Positions 16,406-22,994 of a stretch of 40,332 bases of DNA are shown one piece after another. The DNA is from Bacteroidota bacterium (GTDB lineage: Bacteria; Bacteroidota; Bacteroidia; Chitinophagales; Chitinophagaceae). Location: positions 41,313 through 81,644 of the forward strand of contig VBAT01000049.1 in NCBI GenBank assembly GCA_005884665.1, written 5' to 3'. The translations under genes and the position numbers were made by a program. How positions within the stretch are numbered: position 1 is the stretch's first letter; each line of letters opens with the position of its first letter. The notes under the pieces were generated by a model. The model saw nothing but the letters and a program-made list of their open reading frames with translations. It did no database searches and was not told the origin of the DNA.

Positions 16406-17401
16406 TTATGTATTGATGGGTTTATTAAGGTTGAACGCATCGATCAGTTCCATGATCCTTACCCCCTCTTCCCCACTGCAGGGGTTGGGTCCTTTGTCCA
16501 GGAAATAATTAACCACGTTTTCGATCATTGGTTGCTGCACGTGCTGTAAAGGTTCAAAGACCAGCGATTCAGTCTTACCACCTATAGTAAGCAGGATCGG
16601 TTTCTGTTCAAAAAAACTAAATTCTATTTTGCCTTTATCTCCGACGATCTCGCAGTGATCTTTTTCCAGTTCCGGTGCAACATTGAAACACCAGATGCCG
16701 TTGAACAGCACCCCGGACTTAAAAACTATATTACCGGCTACTATATCTTCGGCCGGGTACTGATTCGATTGATTCACCGCAAAACCCGAAGCTTTTACTG
16801 GTTCTCCGAAAAAATAATACATCAGGTCGAGTTGGTGTGGGGAAAGATCGTTGAACAGGCCACCGCCTGCTATCTCCTTGTCAACTCTCCATGCCCTGGA
16901 TGGATTCGCCATTTCGGTATCCGTAACAGCTTTTTTATAGATTGCTGAATGGGCGAACCGCGTTTCGCCGATTGCTTTTTCATGGATCAATTGCCTTACC
17001 TTATTAAATAACTGCTGTCCCCTCCGGTAATGGGCCACGACCAGTTTGATGTTTTTTTCTTTTGCCACGCTGGCCATTCTCCAGGCCGATAGCGCGTCGA
17101 CCGACATAGGTTTTTCTACATATACCGGTTTGCCGGCGCTGATTGCTGCCAGCGTATATTCTTCGTGTGATGAAGGTGGAGTTGCCACATAGATCGCATT
17201 GATATCCGGGTCGTTGATCAACTCACCTGCATTGTCGTACCACTTAGGAACGTTGTGGCGTTGCGCATAGTCCTTTGCTTTCTCCCCATCGCGGCGCATG
17301 ACCGCTATCAATGATGAATTTTTAACTTTATTAAATGCGGGACCGCTCTTTATTTCTGTAACGTCGCCGCATCCGATGATGCCCCAGTTAACTTTGTCCA
17401 T
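16406..17401 (-). CDS. Gfo/Idh/MocA family oxidoreductase
   Basis: A 331-residue cytoplasmic NAD(P)-dependent sugar or polyol dehydrogenase. The N-terminal Rossmann motif is WGIIGCGDVTEIKSG (6-20). YVATPPSSHEEYTLAAISAG (71-90) and VYVEKPMS with the conserved EKP (96-98) close the nucleotide domain. The C-terminal domain has GGGLFNDLSPHQLDLMYYFFG, containing the D-x-x-x-H pair expected at the active site. The length is typical. No signal peptide is visible. It is the first gene of a likely operon with the DUF1080 gene. Known relatives reduce or oxidise 1,5-anhydrofructose, inositols or 3-keto-sugars; the substrate here is not determined. Confidence 0.94.
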   Translation of the reverse strand: MDKVNWGIIGCGDVTEIKSGPAFNKVKNSSLIAVMRRDGEKAKDYAQRHNVPKWYDNAGELINDPDINAIYVATPPSSHEEYTLAAISAGKPVYVEKPMSVDALSAWRMASVAKEKNIKLVVAHYRRGQQLFNKVRQLIHEKAIGETRFAHSAIYKKAVTDTEMANPSRAWRVDKEIAGGGLFNDLSPHQLDLMYYFFGEPVKASGFAVNQSNQYPAEDIVAGNIVFKSGVLFNGIWCFNVAPELEKDHCEIVGDKGKIEFSFFEQKPILLTIGGKTESLVFEPLQHVQQPMIENVVNYFLDKGPNPCSGEEGVRIMELIDAFNLNKPINT

Positions 17402-17456
17402 GAGTAAGTTTGGTTGAATTAAAGATAATCGAAATCTAACAAGCCAGAGAGGAATT

Positions 17457-17609
17457 TGCCACGGACACGGATTAACAAATTAACTGGACAGCCGCCATGT
17501 ATTCGCAGGGATTATTGCCATGGATACACTGAATCTATTTATCCGGGAGCGTGGCAACGCTCACCAAATCCCGCGAAGGCATTCAATCCTTTATCCGTGA
17601 ATCCGTGAC
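17457..17609. repeat. GCCACGGAT...ATCCGTGGCA dispersed repeat
   Basis: The unit starts GCCACGGACACGGATTAAC and ends TATCCGTGAATCCGTGACAA, an inverted pair, with GCCATGGATACACTGAATC inside. Related units lie at 19843-19955 and 36645-36830. It fills the divergent space before the DUF2236 gene. Confidence 0.6.
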
Positions 17610-17615
17610 AAGCTG

Positions 17616-17623
17616 TATTTTTG
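17616..17623 (+). promoter_or_regulatory. Possible -7 promoter element
   Basis: TATTTTTG is a full match to TAnnTTTG. It lies only five bases before the TTG start of the DUF2236 gene and 50 bases before the alternative ATG, so if real it favours the ATG at 17673 or a leaderless message. Confidence 0.4.
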
Positions 17624-17627
17624 TGTT

Positions 17628-18437
17628 TTGAAACCAACCACAAAACGTTTCAATGAATTAAAATTTGAACTAATGGAATATTTTGTGGACAAAGGATCTA
17701 TAGTTAGAAAAATATGGGGCAAGGGTGATACCGTACTCTTTGTATTCGCCGGGGCTTCTGCCGAATTCGCATTGAATAAGGCTGTCGATTGGCTATACTT
17801 CACCGGCCGTCTTCCCGCCGATCCTCTTGGAAGATTGTTTTCCACCGTCATGTATGCCCGGCTAATCGTTTTTTCCGAAAAAGCGGCCGCGGAGAAAGCC
17901 ATTGACAAAATCACATCTATACATACAGCAGTTGAAACGAGTCGTGGCGCCAAAATTCCGGATTGGGCTTACAGGGATGTTCTGTTCATGCTGATACACT
18001 ATTCACTTGCATCCTATGAATTGCTGGAGAATAAACTTTCGGAAAAAGAAAAGGGAGATCTCTTCGATGTATTCAATCGCGTAGGCGCACGAATGGGTCT
18101 GAAAGGATTGCCTTCTACTTACAATGAATGGATGAAAATGCGGGATGAGCATTTGGAGCAGGACCTGGAAAAAAGCTACTACACAACGGATTTGTATAAA
18201 CAGTATAAAAAGCATCTTGGTTCTTTCCGGTACAGGTTATTAATCGAGTCTCAAAAACTGGTAGTGCCCGGGAGGGTAAATGACCTCCTGCGTCTTGGGC
18301 GGTTTTCATGGATCACTCCCATTCTTTTTTTCTACAAACTAAGCCGGAAAATCAAACTGGATTGGTTTTTGAAATCGCTGGTGCTGCCAAATGAATATAA
18401 GAAGCAGATAAAGGATTTGGATATCGAACCATCTTGA
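17628..18437 (+). CDS. DUF2236 / MpaB-type oxygenase-like protein
   Basis: A 269-residue frame opening with TTG; an ATG at 17673 (MEYFVDKGSIV) would give 254 residues. DUF2236 features are the N-terminal FAGASAEFALNKAVDWLYFT, then GRLPADPLGRLFSTVMYARL, IHTAVETSRGAKIPDWAYRDVLFMLIHYSLASYELL, and a C-terminal VPGRVNDLLRLGRF. In characterised relatives (latex-clearing protein, MpaB) a haem b is held by His residues; here the best candidate is the His of MLIHYSLASYELL, and the second is less clear. The RFxAxH and YRAHDP forms of many members are weakened. It is cytoplasmic or loosely membrane-bound, with no signal. The substrate is unknown. A promoter-like TATTTTTG close to the TTG argues for the ATG start. 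Confidence 0.78.
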   Translation: MKPTTKRFNELKFELMEYFVDKGSIVRKIWGKGDTVLFVFAGASAEFALNKAVDWLYFTGRLPADPLGRLFSTVMYARLIVFSEKAAAEKAIDKITSIHTAVETSRGAKIPDWAYRDVLFMLIHYSLASYELLENKLSEKEKGDLFDVFNRVGARMGLKGLPSTYNEWMKMRDEHLEQDLEKSYYTTDLYKQYKKHLGSFRYRLLIESQKLVVPGRVNDLLRLGRFSWITPILFFYKLSRKIKLDWFLKSLVLPNEYKKQIKDLDIEPS

Positions 18438-18455
18438 TAAAGCAGCAAGAACCAA

Positions 18456-18473
18456 TCCCGCCATTTGGCGGGA
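18456..18473. repeat. 18-bp palindrome TCCCG-N8-CGGGA, copy 4
   Basis: TCCCGCCATTTGGCGGGA followed by CAAG, lying 19 bases after the DUF2236 stop. It is flanked on both sides by AAGAACCAA, which looks like a target word split or duplicated by the palindrome. Confidence 0.6.
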
Positions 18474-18596
18474 CAAGAACCAAATATATTCGAATTTGTA
18501 AATCCGAAAACCGAAAAAAGCATCTCGATCATTCGGGAATTTTTAATTTAATTATTTCCCCCTTTCGGGTTTTTGTGCCGCCAGTTGGGAGGAAGG

Positions 18597-19068
18597 GTTC
18601 TTGGATCTTTTTGAAGCCACTGGTGAAAAAAGAAATCAAAATCCAAATTAGATAGCCAGAAAATGCCTGACAACCATTTCGGATTTCAAAATTATTATTT
18701 CGAATTTTTTTGGCTCTTGGTTCTTTTTTGAAGCCACTGGTGAAAAAAGAAATCAAAATCCAAATTAGGTAGCCGGAAAATGCCTGACAACCATTTCGGA
18801 TTTCAAAATTATTATTTCGAATTTTTTTGGTTCTTGGTTCTTTTTGAAGCCACTGGTGAAAAAAGAAATCAAAATCCAAATTAGGTAGCCAGAAAATGCC
18901 TGACAACCATTTCGGATTTCAAAATTATTATTTCGAATTTTTCTGGTTCTTGGTTCTTTTTGAAGCCACTGGTGAAAAAAGAAATCAAAATCCAAATTAG
19001 GTAGCCAGAAAATGCCTGACAACCATTTCGGATTTCAAAATTATTATTTCGAATTTTTTTGGTTCTTG
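18597..19068. repeat. Tandem array, four copies of a 116-117 bp unit
   Basis: The anchor GAAGCCACTGGTG occurs at 18613, 18730, 18846 and 18962, giving periods of 117, 116 and 116. Copies differ at a handful of positions. Each unit carries AAATTAGGTAGCC, TGCCTGACAACCATTTCGG and TTCGAATTTTTTTGGTTCTT. A degenerate partial copy in inverted orientation lies at about 18474-18511. The array starts 160 bases after the DUF2236 stop and ends inside the 3' end of the HAD gene. The open frames on the minus strand shift frame from unit to unit and are not genes. Confidence 0.9.
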
Positions 19069-19748
19069 GTTTTTGTATCTTGGTTCTTTTCGAATCCTAT
19101 TATTTCCCTGAGTTCTTTCAATGAACGAATGACGAAATCAGGCTTTTGATAGCGGATATCCTGCTCATCTTGTGTACCCGATAAAACCGCTACCGTCATA
19201 ACTCCCGCGTTCCTTCCTTCCTGTATATCGGCAACGGTATCTCCTACTTTGATCAGCTCATCAACGCCAAGACCCAGTTTTTTCATCATATCAAAGATCA
19301 TATCCGGATGTGGCCGGCCGTTTGCCATTTCTTCAGCAATACCTATGTAGTCGAAATGTTTTTCATGCCAGCCGAGATAATTGAAAATGGCCTCAAAGGT
19401 GTCTCGAGGCAAGCCTGTGCCAAGTCCGATCCTGATCCCCGATTTCACCAGATCATTCATTAGCGTTGTCGCCCCCTCGTTTTCACGAAAGTTATCAAGA
19501 GCATTTGCGAGTCGTTCACGGAATGAATCCAGCACTGGCTCCGTTAGATGCAGCGGAAGACTGGCGCCCGATAAAATATCCCCTATCATCTGCTTTTTGT
19601 CCTTACCCCGGTTGGCCCTGATCACTTCGACTGAGACGTTCGCATTGTGATCTTTAAAAGCTTCTACAAAACACCAGTTGAGAACAATGGGGTCCTGTTC
19701 AATCACCACGGTCCCGATAAAATCAAACAAAACGGCTTTGATGGGCAT
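19044..19748 (-). CDS. Phosphonatase-like HAD family hydrolase
   Basis: A 234-residue cytoplasmic protein of the HAD superfamily. Motif I is LFDFIGTVV: nucleophile D9 is present but the usual second Asp (position 11) is Ile, as phosphonoacetaldehyde hydrolase and its PhnX-like relatives have Ala there. Motif II is IGLGTGLPRDTFEAIF (T111), the cap has a Lys-rich stretch at 49-53, GRPHPD stands at 144-149, and motif IV is VGDTVADIQEGRNAG (169-174). The overall pattern fits the phosphonatase-like group (TIGR03351). The last 15 or so residues (EKNQDTKTKNQKNSK) are low-complexity and the final part is encoded by the edge of the tandem array. No phosphonate transport genes are nearby. Confidence 0.85.
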   Translation of the reverse strand: MPIKAVLFDFIGTVVIEQDPIVLNWCFVEAFKDHNANVSVEVIRANRGKDKKQMIGDILSGASLPLHLTEPVLDSFRERLANALDNFRENEGATTLMNDLVKSGIRIGLGTGLPRDTFEAIFNYLGWHEKHFDYIGIAEEMANGRPHPDMIFDMMKKLGLGVDELIKVGDTVADIQEGRNAGVMTVAVLSGTQDEQDIRYQKPDFVIRSLKELREIIGFEKNQDTKTKNQKNSK

Positions 19749-20076
19749 AATTCATTGACTGGTTTGATCTGGACCGGAAGTTCCTTCTTTTTATTAAAAC
19801 AGGTCTAACATAGCAGGATTCGACAAAACTCTATTTAATATATTGCCACGGATCCACGGATTATCCAATTAACGGATTAAATTGGATAATCCTCACGAGA
19901 CATGGGAGCTGAATGCGTTGCTCCTGTTCCCGGCCTTTTATCCGTGGCAATTCTTCAACTCACCAGCGTCGATCTATTTTCAAACCGAAATACTGATATT
20001 TTCAGAAAATTTTGAAAATACGAAAATTACAATTAGCTTTACATCGTAACAAAGAGTCAAAGATCAAACCAGTTAT
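19749..20076. repeat. Divergent intergenic space with GCCACGGAT repeat
   Basis: This 328-bp space between divergent genes holds a GCCACGGATCCACGGATTATCC ... TATCCGTGGCAA unit (19843-19955), the same family as at 17457. Inside it ATTATCCAATT (19860-19870) and AATTGGATAAT (19880-19890) form a perfect 11-bp stem with a 9-base loop. No open frame or clear promoter was seen in the remainder. Confidence 0.6.
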
Positions 20077-20436
20077 ATGAACACTCTTGCTTACATAATC
20101 TACCTTTTCATCACTTATCTTGTCACGGTCCATGTAGGGCTGATCTTTTACCGGAACGGCAGAGTTTATATCCTGAACCTGCTTCGGGGCGACGAACCCC
20201 TGACAGATTCAATCAACCGGATATTGCTAACAGGGTACTATCTCCTGAATCTTGGATATGCGGCGTTGATGCTACGTTCCTGGCAGACGATCACGAACTG
20301 GTCCGGCCTGGTCGCCAGCATCGGTTCCATGACAGGAAAAATCATACTAACCCTTGCTGTAATGCATTTCATGAATATGGCTGTCATTTTATGGATCAGC
20401 CATCACCACAATCATACTGTAAACACAAAAACTTAA
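20077..20436 (+). CDS. Small integral membrane protein, paralogue 1
   Basis: A 119-residue protein with three hydrophobic segments: about 4-25 (LAYIIYLFITYLVTVHVGLI), 48-66 (ILLTGYYLLNLGYAALML) and 84-105 (GKIILTLAVMHFMNMAVILW). A His-rich tail SHHHNHTVNTKT ends it and might bind metal, which is inference. It aligns along its length with the next gene: both have Y-x-IYL near the start, FYRNGRVYILNLLRGD against LFRNSKIFMLDIFNGK, and TGYYLLNLGYAALML against TGFYLLNLGFALLIM. It is the first gene of a two-gene unit with a 4-bp gap. I do not recognise a named domain. Confidence 0.8.
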   Translation: MNTLAYIIYLFITYLVTVHVGLIFYRNGRVYILNLLRGDEPLTDSINRILLTGYYLLNLGYAALMLRSWQTITNWSGLVASIGSMTGKIILTLAVMHFMNMAVILWISHHHNHTVNTKT

Positions 20437-20440
20437 GTAT

Positions 20441-20848
20441 ATGAGAACTTCTTTAAACCTCCTCGCCTACTTCATCTACCTGCCCATTGTGATCCTGCTG
20501 ACCTGGTACGTGGCTCGCACCCTGTTCAGGAACAGCAAGATCTTCATGCTGGATATTTTCAACGGCAAATCAGATATCGCACTTTCTACCAATAAGCTTT
20601 TTGAAACAGGGTTTTACCTGCTGAATCTTGGTTTTGCCCTGCTGATCATGAAGATCGCCGTAGAGATCTTTGACAGTCGCAGCATGCTGGAAATCCTGAG
20701 CGCCAGGATCGGTGGCTTCAGTATCTATCTCGGCATCATGCTGTTTTTTAATCTTTATCTCTTCTTCCGCGGCCGGCGCATCTCAAAGCAGAGAGCCAGA
20801 CTGGCTGAAGCACTAAAAAGGATTCCGGGAAATGAGGAAACGAAATAA
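20441..20848 (+). CDS. Small integral membrane protein, paralogue 2
   Basis: A 135-residue protein with three hydrophobic segments (about 6-26, 57-77 and 91-112) and a basic cytoplasmic tail (GRRISKQRARLAEALKRIPG). It shares the TGFYLLNLGFALLIM core and the RNSKIFMLDIF motif with the preceding gene, so the pair arose by tandem duplication and may form a hetero-oligomer. It differs from its partner by lacking the His-rich tail. A hairpin terminator with T-tract follows 17 bases after the stop, closing the operon. Function unknown. Confidence 0.82.
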   Translation: MRTSLNLLAYFIYLPIVILLTWYVARTLFRNSKIFMLDIFNGKSDIALSTNKLFETGFYLLNLGFALLIMKIAVEIFDSRSMLEILSARIGGFSIYLGIMLFFNLYLFFRGRRISKQRARLAEALKRIPGNEETK

Positions 20849-20865
20849 CCGGTTCTAAAAACACC

Positions 20866-20893
20866 AAGCCGTCCGAATGGGCGGCTTTTTTAT
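20866..20893 (+). terminator. Rho-independent terminator
   Basis: AAGCCGTCC and GGGCGGCTT form a nine-base stem with one G-U pair and a GAAT loop, followed by TTTTTTATTT. It ends the two-gene membrane operon. Confidence 0.85.
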
Positions 20894-21082
20894 TTGCAAG
20901 TAAATGGACATCTGCACCCGCACAGGGTTCCTGTCCGACGAATCATCGGAACTTACCTGATTGAAATGGCTTTTTTATTTATCGCCGGCAACGGTGTATG
21001 TGATCGTTTTCATGATCGTCTGCTTTTTGCCATCCATATTAGTCTCAAGAACCACGGCGAGGGATTTGGTTGTGGCGGCTCT

Positions 21083-22057
21083 TTATTTGTCTCCTGCAAC
21101 AGTATATTCTACAGTCTTCGCGATCATTCGTCTGTTACCATCCCGACCAGTGAATGTAATTTGGACAGGCAAAAAATGTTTCCCTGCTGCTTTGTCAGCC
21201 TTAAAGTGATAATACCCTACGCCGTCCGGTTCAATTAGTATTGTTTTACCGGCGATTACAATTTCAGCGTCTGCTGACTTCAAAAACGAAACCACTCCCG
21301 CCATGATTTCCATTTTTTCCAGAGGCCTCACATAAGTACTGTTGATCGAGGCAAATCCTCCCGGTCCAAAATCATCTAAAATGAGGTGCGGTAAGCTATT
21401 CACACAAAAACGAAGAGCCTGGTTTTCCACTATCCTAATGTTATTTTGAAATCTATTTAGCATGGCCAACGCTGCTACTGTTGAGATATCATCAAAATAA
21501 TTTTTTGTAAAATCATCACTTGCCTTCCCGCCGGACCCAAAATCCTTTATCATCACTTCCGGACCACGCTCAAGAATAGAAAGCATTCCGCTATCAATTT
21601 TTGATATCTCACTTCTGTATTCTTTTAAACGTTTATATAGCTCATTTCCTTTTCCCTGCTTTCTAAAAAGACGCATCACCGCGTTTTTATCATTTTCTTT
21701 AAATAATTCGTCTCCATCTTTGATTTTAAGTCCTGCCTCTTCTTTTAAACTAGTTCGCAATCCTTCAACATACCTGGAAACATTCTGGGAAAGAGACTGG
21801 ATAAGTTGAGCCTTGGAATACCAGATCTGTGCCTTTTGCGCTGTTGACGGATCGGTTGTCTCATCTTTAATACAGGCGATTGCATCTTGGTTTTGGGCGT
21901 CAATTATGTCATTTGAACTACCCAACCCTTGATCCAGCGCCTTAAACGCAATCAAATCCGTCTTGACCCTGTCTGCACAGGCACCAAAAAATAAAACGCA
22001 AATCATGACTGTGACAGGCAATAATTGCCTGCGGGAAAAGCGAGGTTTCGGCAACAT
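21083..22057 (-). CDS. Truncated GldM-like protein, D1 plus D2 domains
   Basis: A 324-residue protein. After a basic N-terminus (RFSRRQ) and one hydrophobic segment it has FFGACADRVKTDLIAFKALDQGLGSSN. This lines up with the end of the GldM membrane helix and its SKEVL-AF-x(4)-GLE-SN stretch. The helical D1 region follows: KAQIWYSKAQLIQSLSQNVSRYVEGL, LFRKQGKGNELYKRLKEYRSEI, DDISTVAALAMLNRFQNNIRIVENQAL. A D2-like beta domain (about 240-324, with ADKAAGKHFLPVQITFTGRDG) ends the protein. GldM itself is about 510 residues with four periplasmic domains and drives T9SS with GldL. D3 and D4 are missing. The Cys at 27 may be a lipobox or lie within a membrane helix; both are possible. No gldL or gldN is adjacent. 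Confidence 0.82.
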   Translation of the reverse strand: MLPKPRFSRRQLLPVTVMICVLFFGACADRVKTDLIAFKALDQGLGSSNDIIDAQNQDAIACIKDETTDPSTAQKAQIWYSKAQLIQSLSQNVSRYVEGLRTSLKEEAGLKIKDGDELFKENDKNAVMRLFRKQGKGNELYKRLKEYRSEISKIDSGMLSILERGPEVMIKDFGSGGKASDDFTKNYFDDISTVAALAMLNRFQNNIRIVENQALRFCVNSLPHLILDDFGPGGFASINSTYVRPLEKMEIMAGVVSFLKSADAEIVIAGKTILIEPDGVGYYHFKADKAAGKHFLPVQITFTGRDGNRRMIAKTVEYTVAGDK

Positions 22058-22188
22058 ATGATTGGGTTTAGATGATTAACGGGAAAGTTAAACACAAACG
22101 AAAGGAATAACAATGTTATTGCAGAACCAGTGCGAAATTAGAAGCTGATGTAATCGAGCAGCGTCGTTTTTTTATTTAGCATGCCCTG

Positions 22189-22863
22189 TTATTTATTTGC
22201 CTGCGCCTCGCAAAAACCTATTGCTTTGTTTTCAATGATTCGAATATTGTTCTGAAACTTACTCAAGACAGCCAACGCAGCAACGACCGGAATGTCATCG
22301 AAAAAAAGCTTCTCAAAATCCTGAGCCCTCGCCCCAGATGATTCAAAATAATGATCTGTCACCTGCAGCGAATCGCGAAATGAAGAGTCTATTAGTGGGT
22401 CTGTCATGAGGACATTCTTTCTGTAATCTTCCAGGAACTTGTACAATTCATTCGCCCTTGCCTGTTTTCTAAACAAACGAAGAACCGCATTCTTGTCATT
22501 TTCCCGGAATGACTCTCGTTCCGCAGTTTGCTTTAATCCAGCTTCTTTTTTCAACTGGGATTTTAATCCGAGGATATAGTCAAACACATCTTCGCTAAGC
22601 TTTTCAATTTGCTGGGCTCTTGGAAGCCATATTTGTGCTTTCTGAACCGTGGCAGAATCCATTAACTGATTTTGCAGCGATTTAAGTAAAAATTTACTTT
22701 GCTCACCAATCACGTCGTTTGAATTAGTTAAACCTTCATCCAGGGTCCGGTATCCGAGCAAATCTGTCTTTATCTTATCGGCACAACCAAGAGACATAAT
22801 TATTAATAATAAAAAACAGACAGGTAAAAAAACTTTTACCGTAGTGAAACGATGTAATAACAT
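22189..22863 (-). CDS. Truncated GldM-like protein, D1 domain only
   Basis: Start ATG 22863 gives MLLHRFTTVKVFLPVCFLLL then IIMSLGCADK, with Cys 27 at exactly the same place as in the downstream paralogue; the frame opens 19 residues earlier without benefit. The 224 residues cover only the helical GldM D1 region: TLDEGLTNSNDVI, KAQIWLPRAQQIEKLSEDVFDYIL, ENDKNAVLRLFRKQARANELYKFL, DDIPVVAALAVLSKFQNNIRIIENKAIGFC. It stops four residues after the point where D2 would begin. It lies 131 bp upstream of the D1+D2 paralogue on the same strand and 131 bp from the divergent cyclase gene. It is a second member of a duplicated pair; a dominant or regulatory role at a T9SS motor is conjecture. Confidence 0.8.
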   Translation of the reverse strand: MLLHRFTTVKVFLPVCFLLLIIMSLGCADKIKTDLLGYRTLDEGLTNSNDVIGEQSKFLLKSLQNQLMDSATVQKAQIWLPRAQQIEKLSEDVFDYILGLKSQLKKEAGLKQTAERESFRENDKNAVLRLFRKQARANELYKFLEDYRKNVLMTDPLIDSSFRDSLQVTDHYFESSGARAQDFEKLFFDDIPVVAALAVLSKFQNNIRIIENKAIGFCEAQANK

Positions 22864-22961
22864 AAGATTTGTTTTGAAAATACTCCCGGAAGTTACGCCC
22901 CAAACAGATAGCATAAACATGCTATTATCTCGATTCCGCCGCGGGTTCAGTTTATTTACGT

Positions 22962-22969
22962 TACATTTG
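22962..22969 (+). promoter_or_regulatory. Possible -7 promoter element
   Basis: TACATTTG is a full match to TAnnTTTG, ending 25 bases before the cyclase ATG. A nearly identical TACATTTC precedes the second cyclase gene at 38899. No convincing -33 element was seen. Confidence 0.4.
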
Positions 22970-22994
22970 GTTACATCGAAAATCGCCTTCCTAA

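Noticed and set aside
18529..19022. Minus-strand open frames in the tandem array (starting MSGIFWLPNLDFDFFFH)
   Set aside because: They arise from the repeat; the 116-bp period shifts the frame between copies and the ends fall in arbitrary places.
18597..19068. Tandem array as a CRISPR
   Set aside because: The whole unit of 116-117 bp is repeated with no unique spacers, and no cas gene is present.
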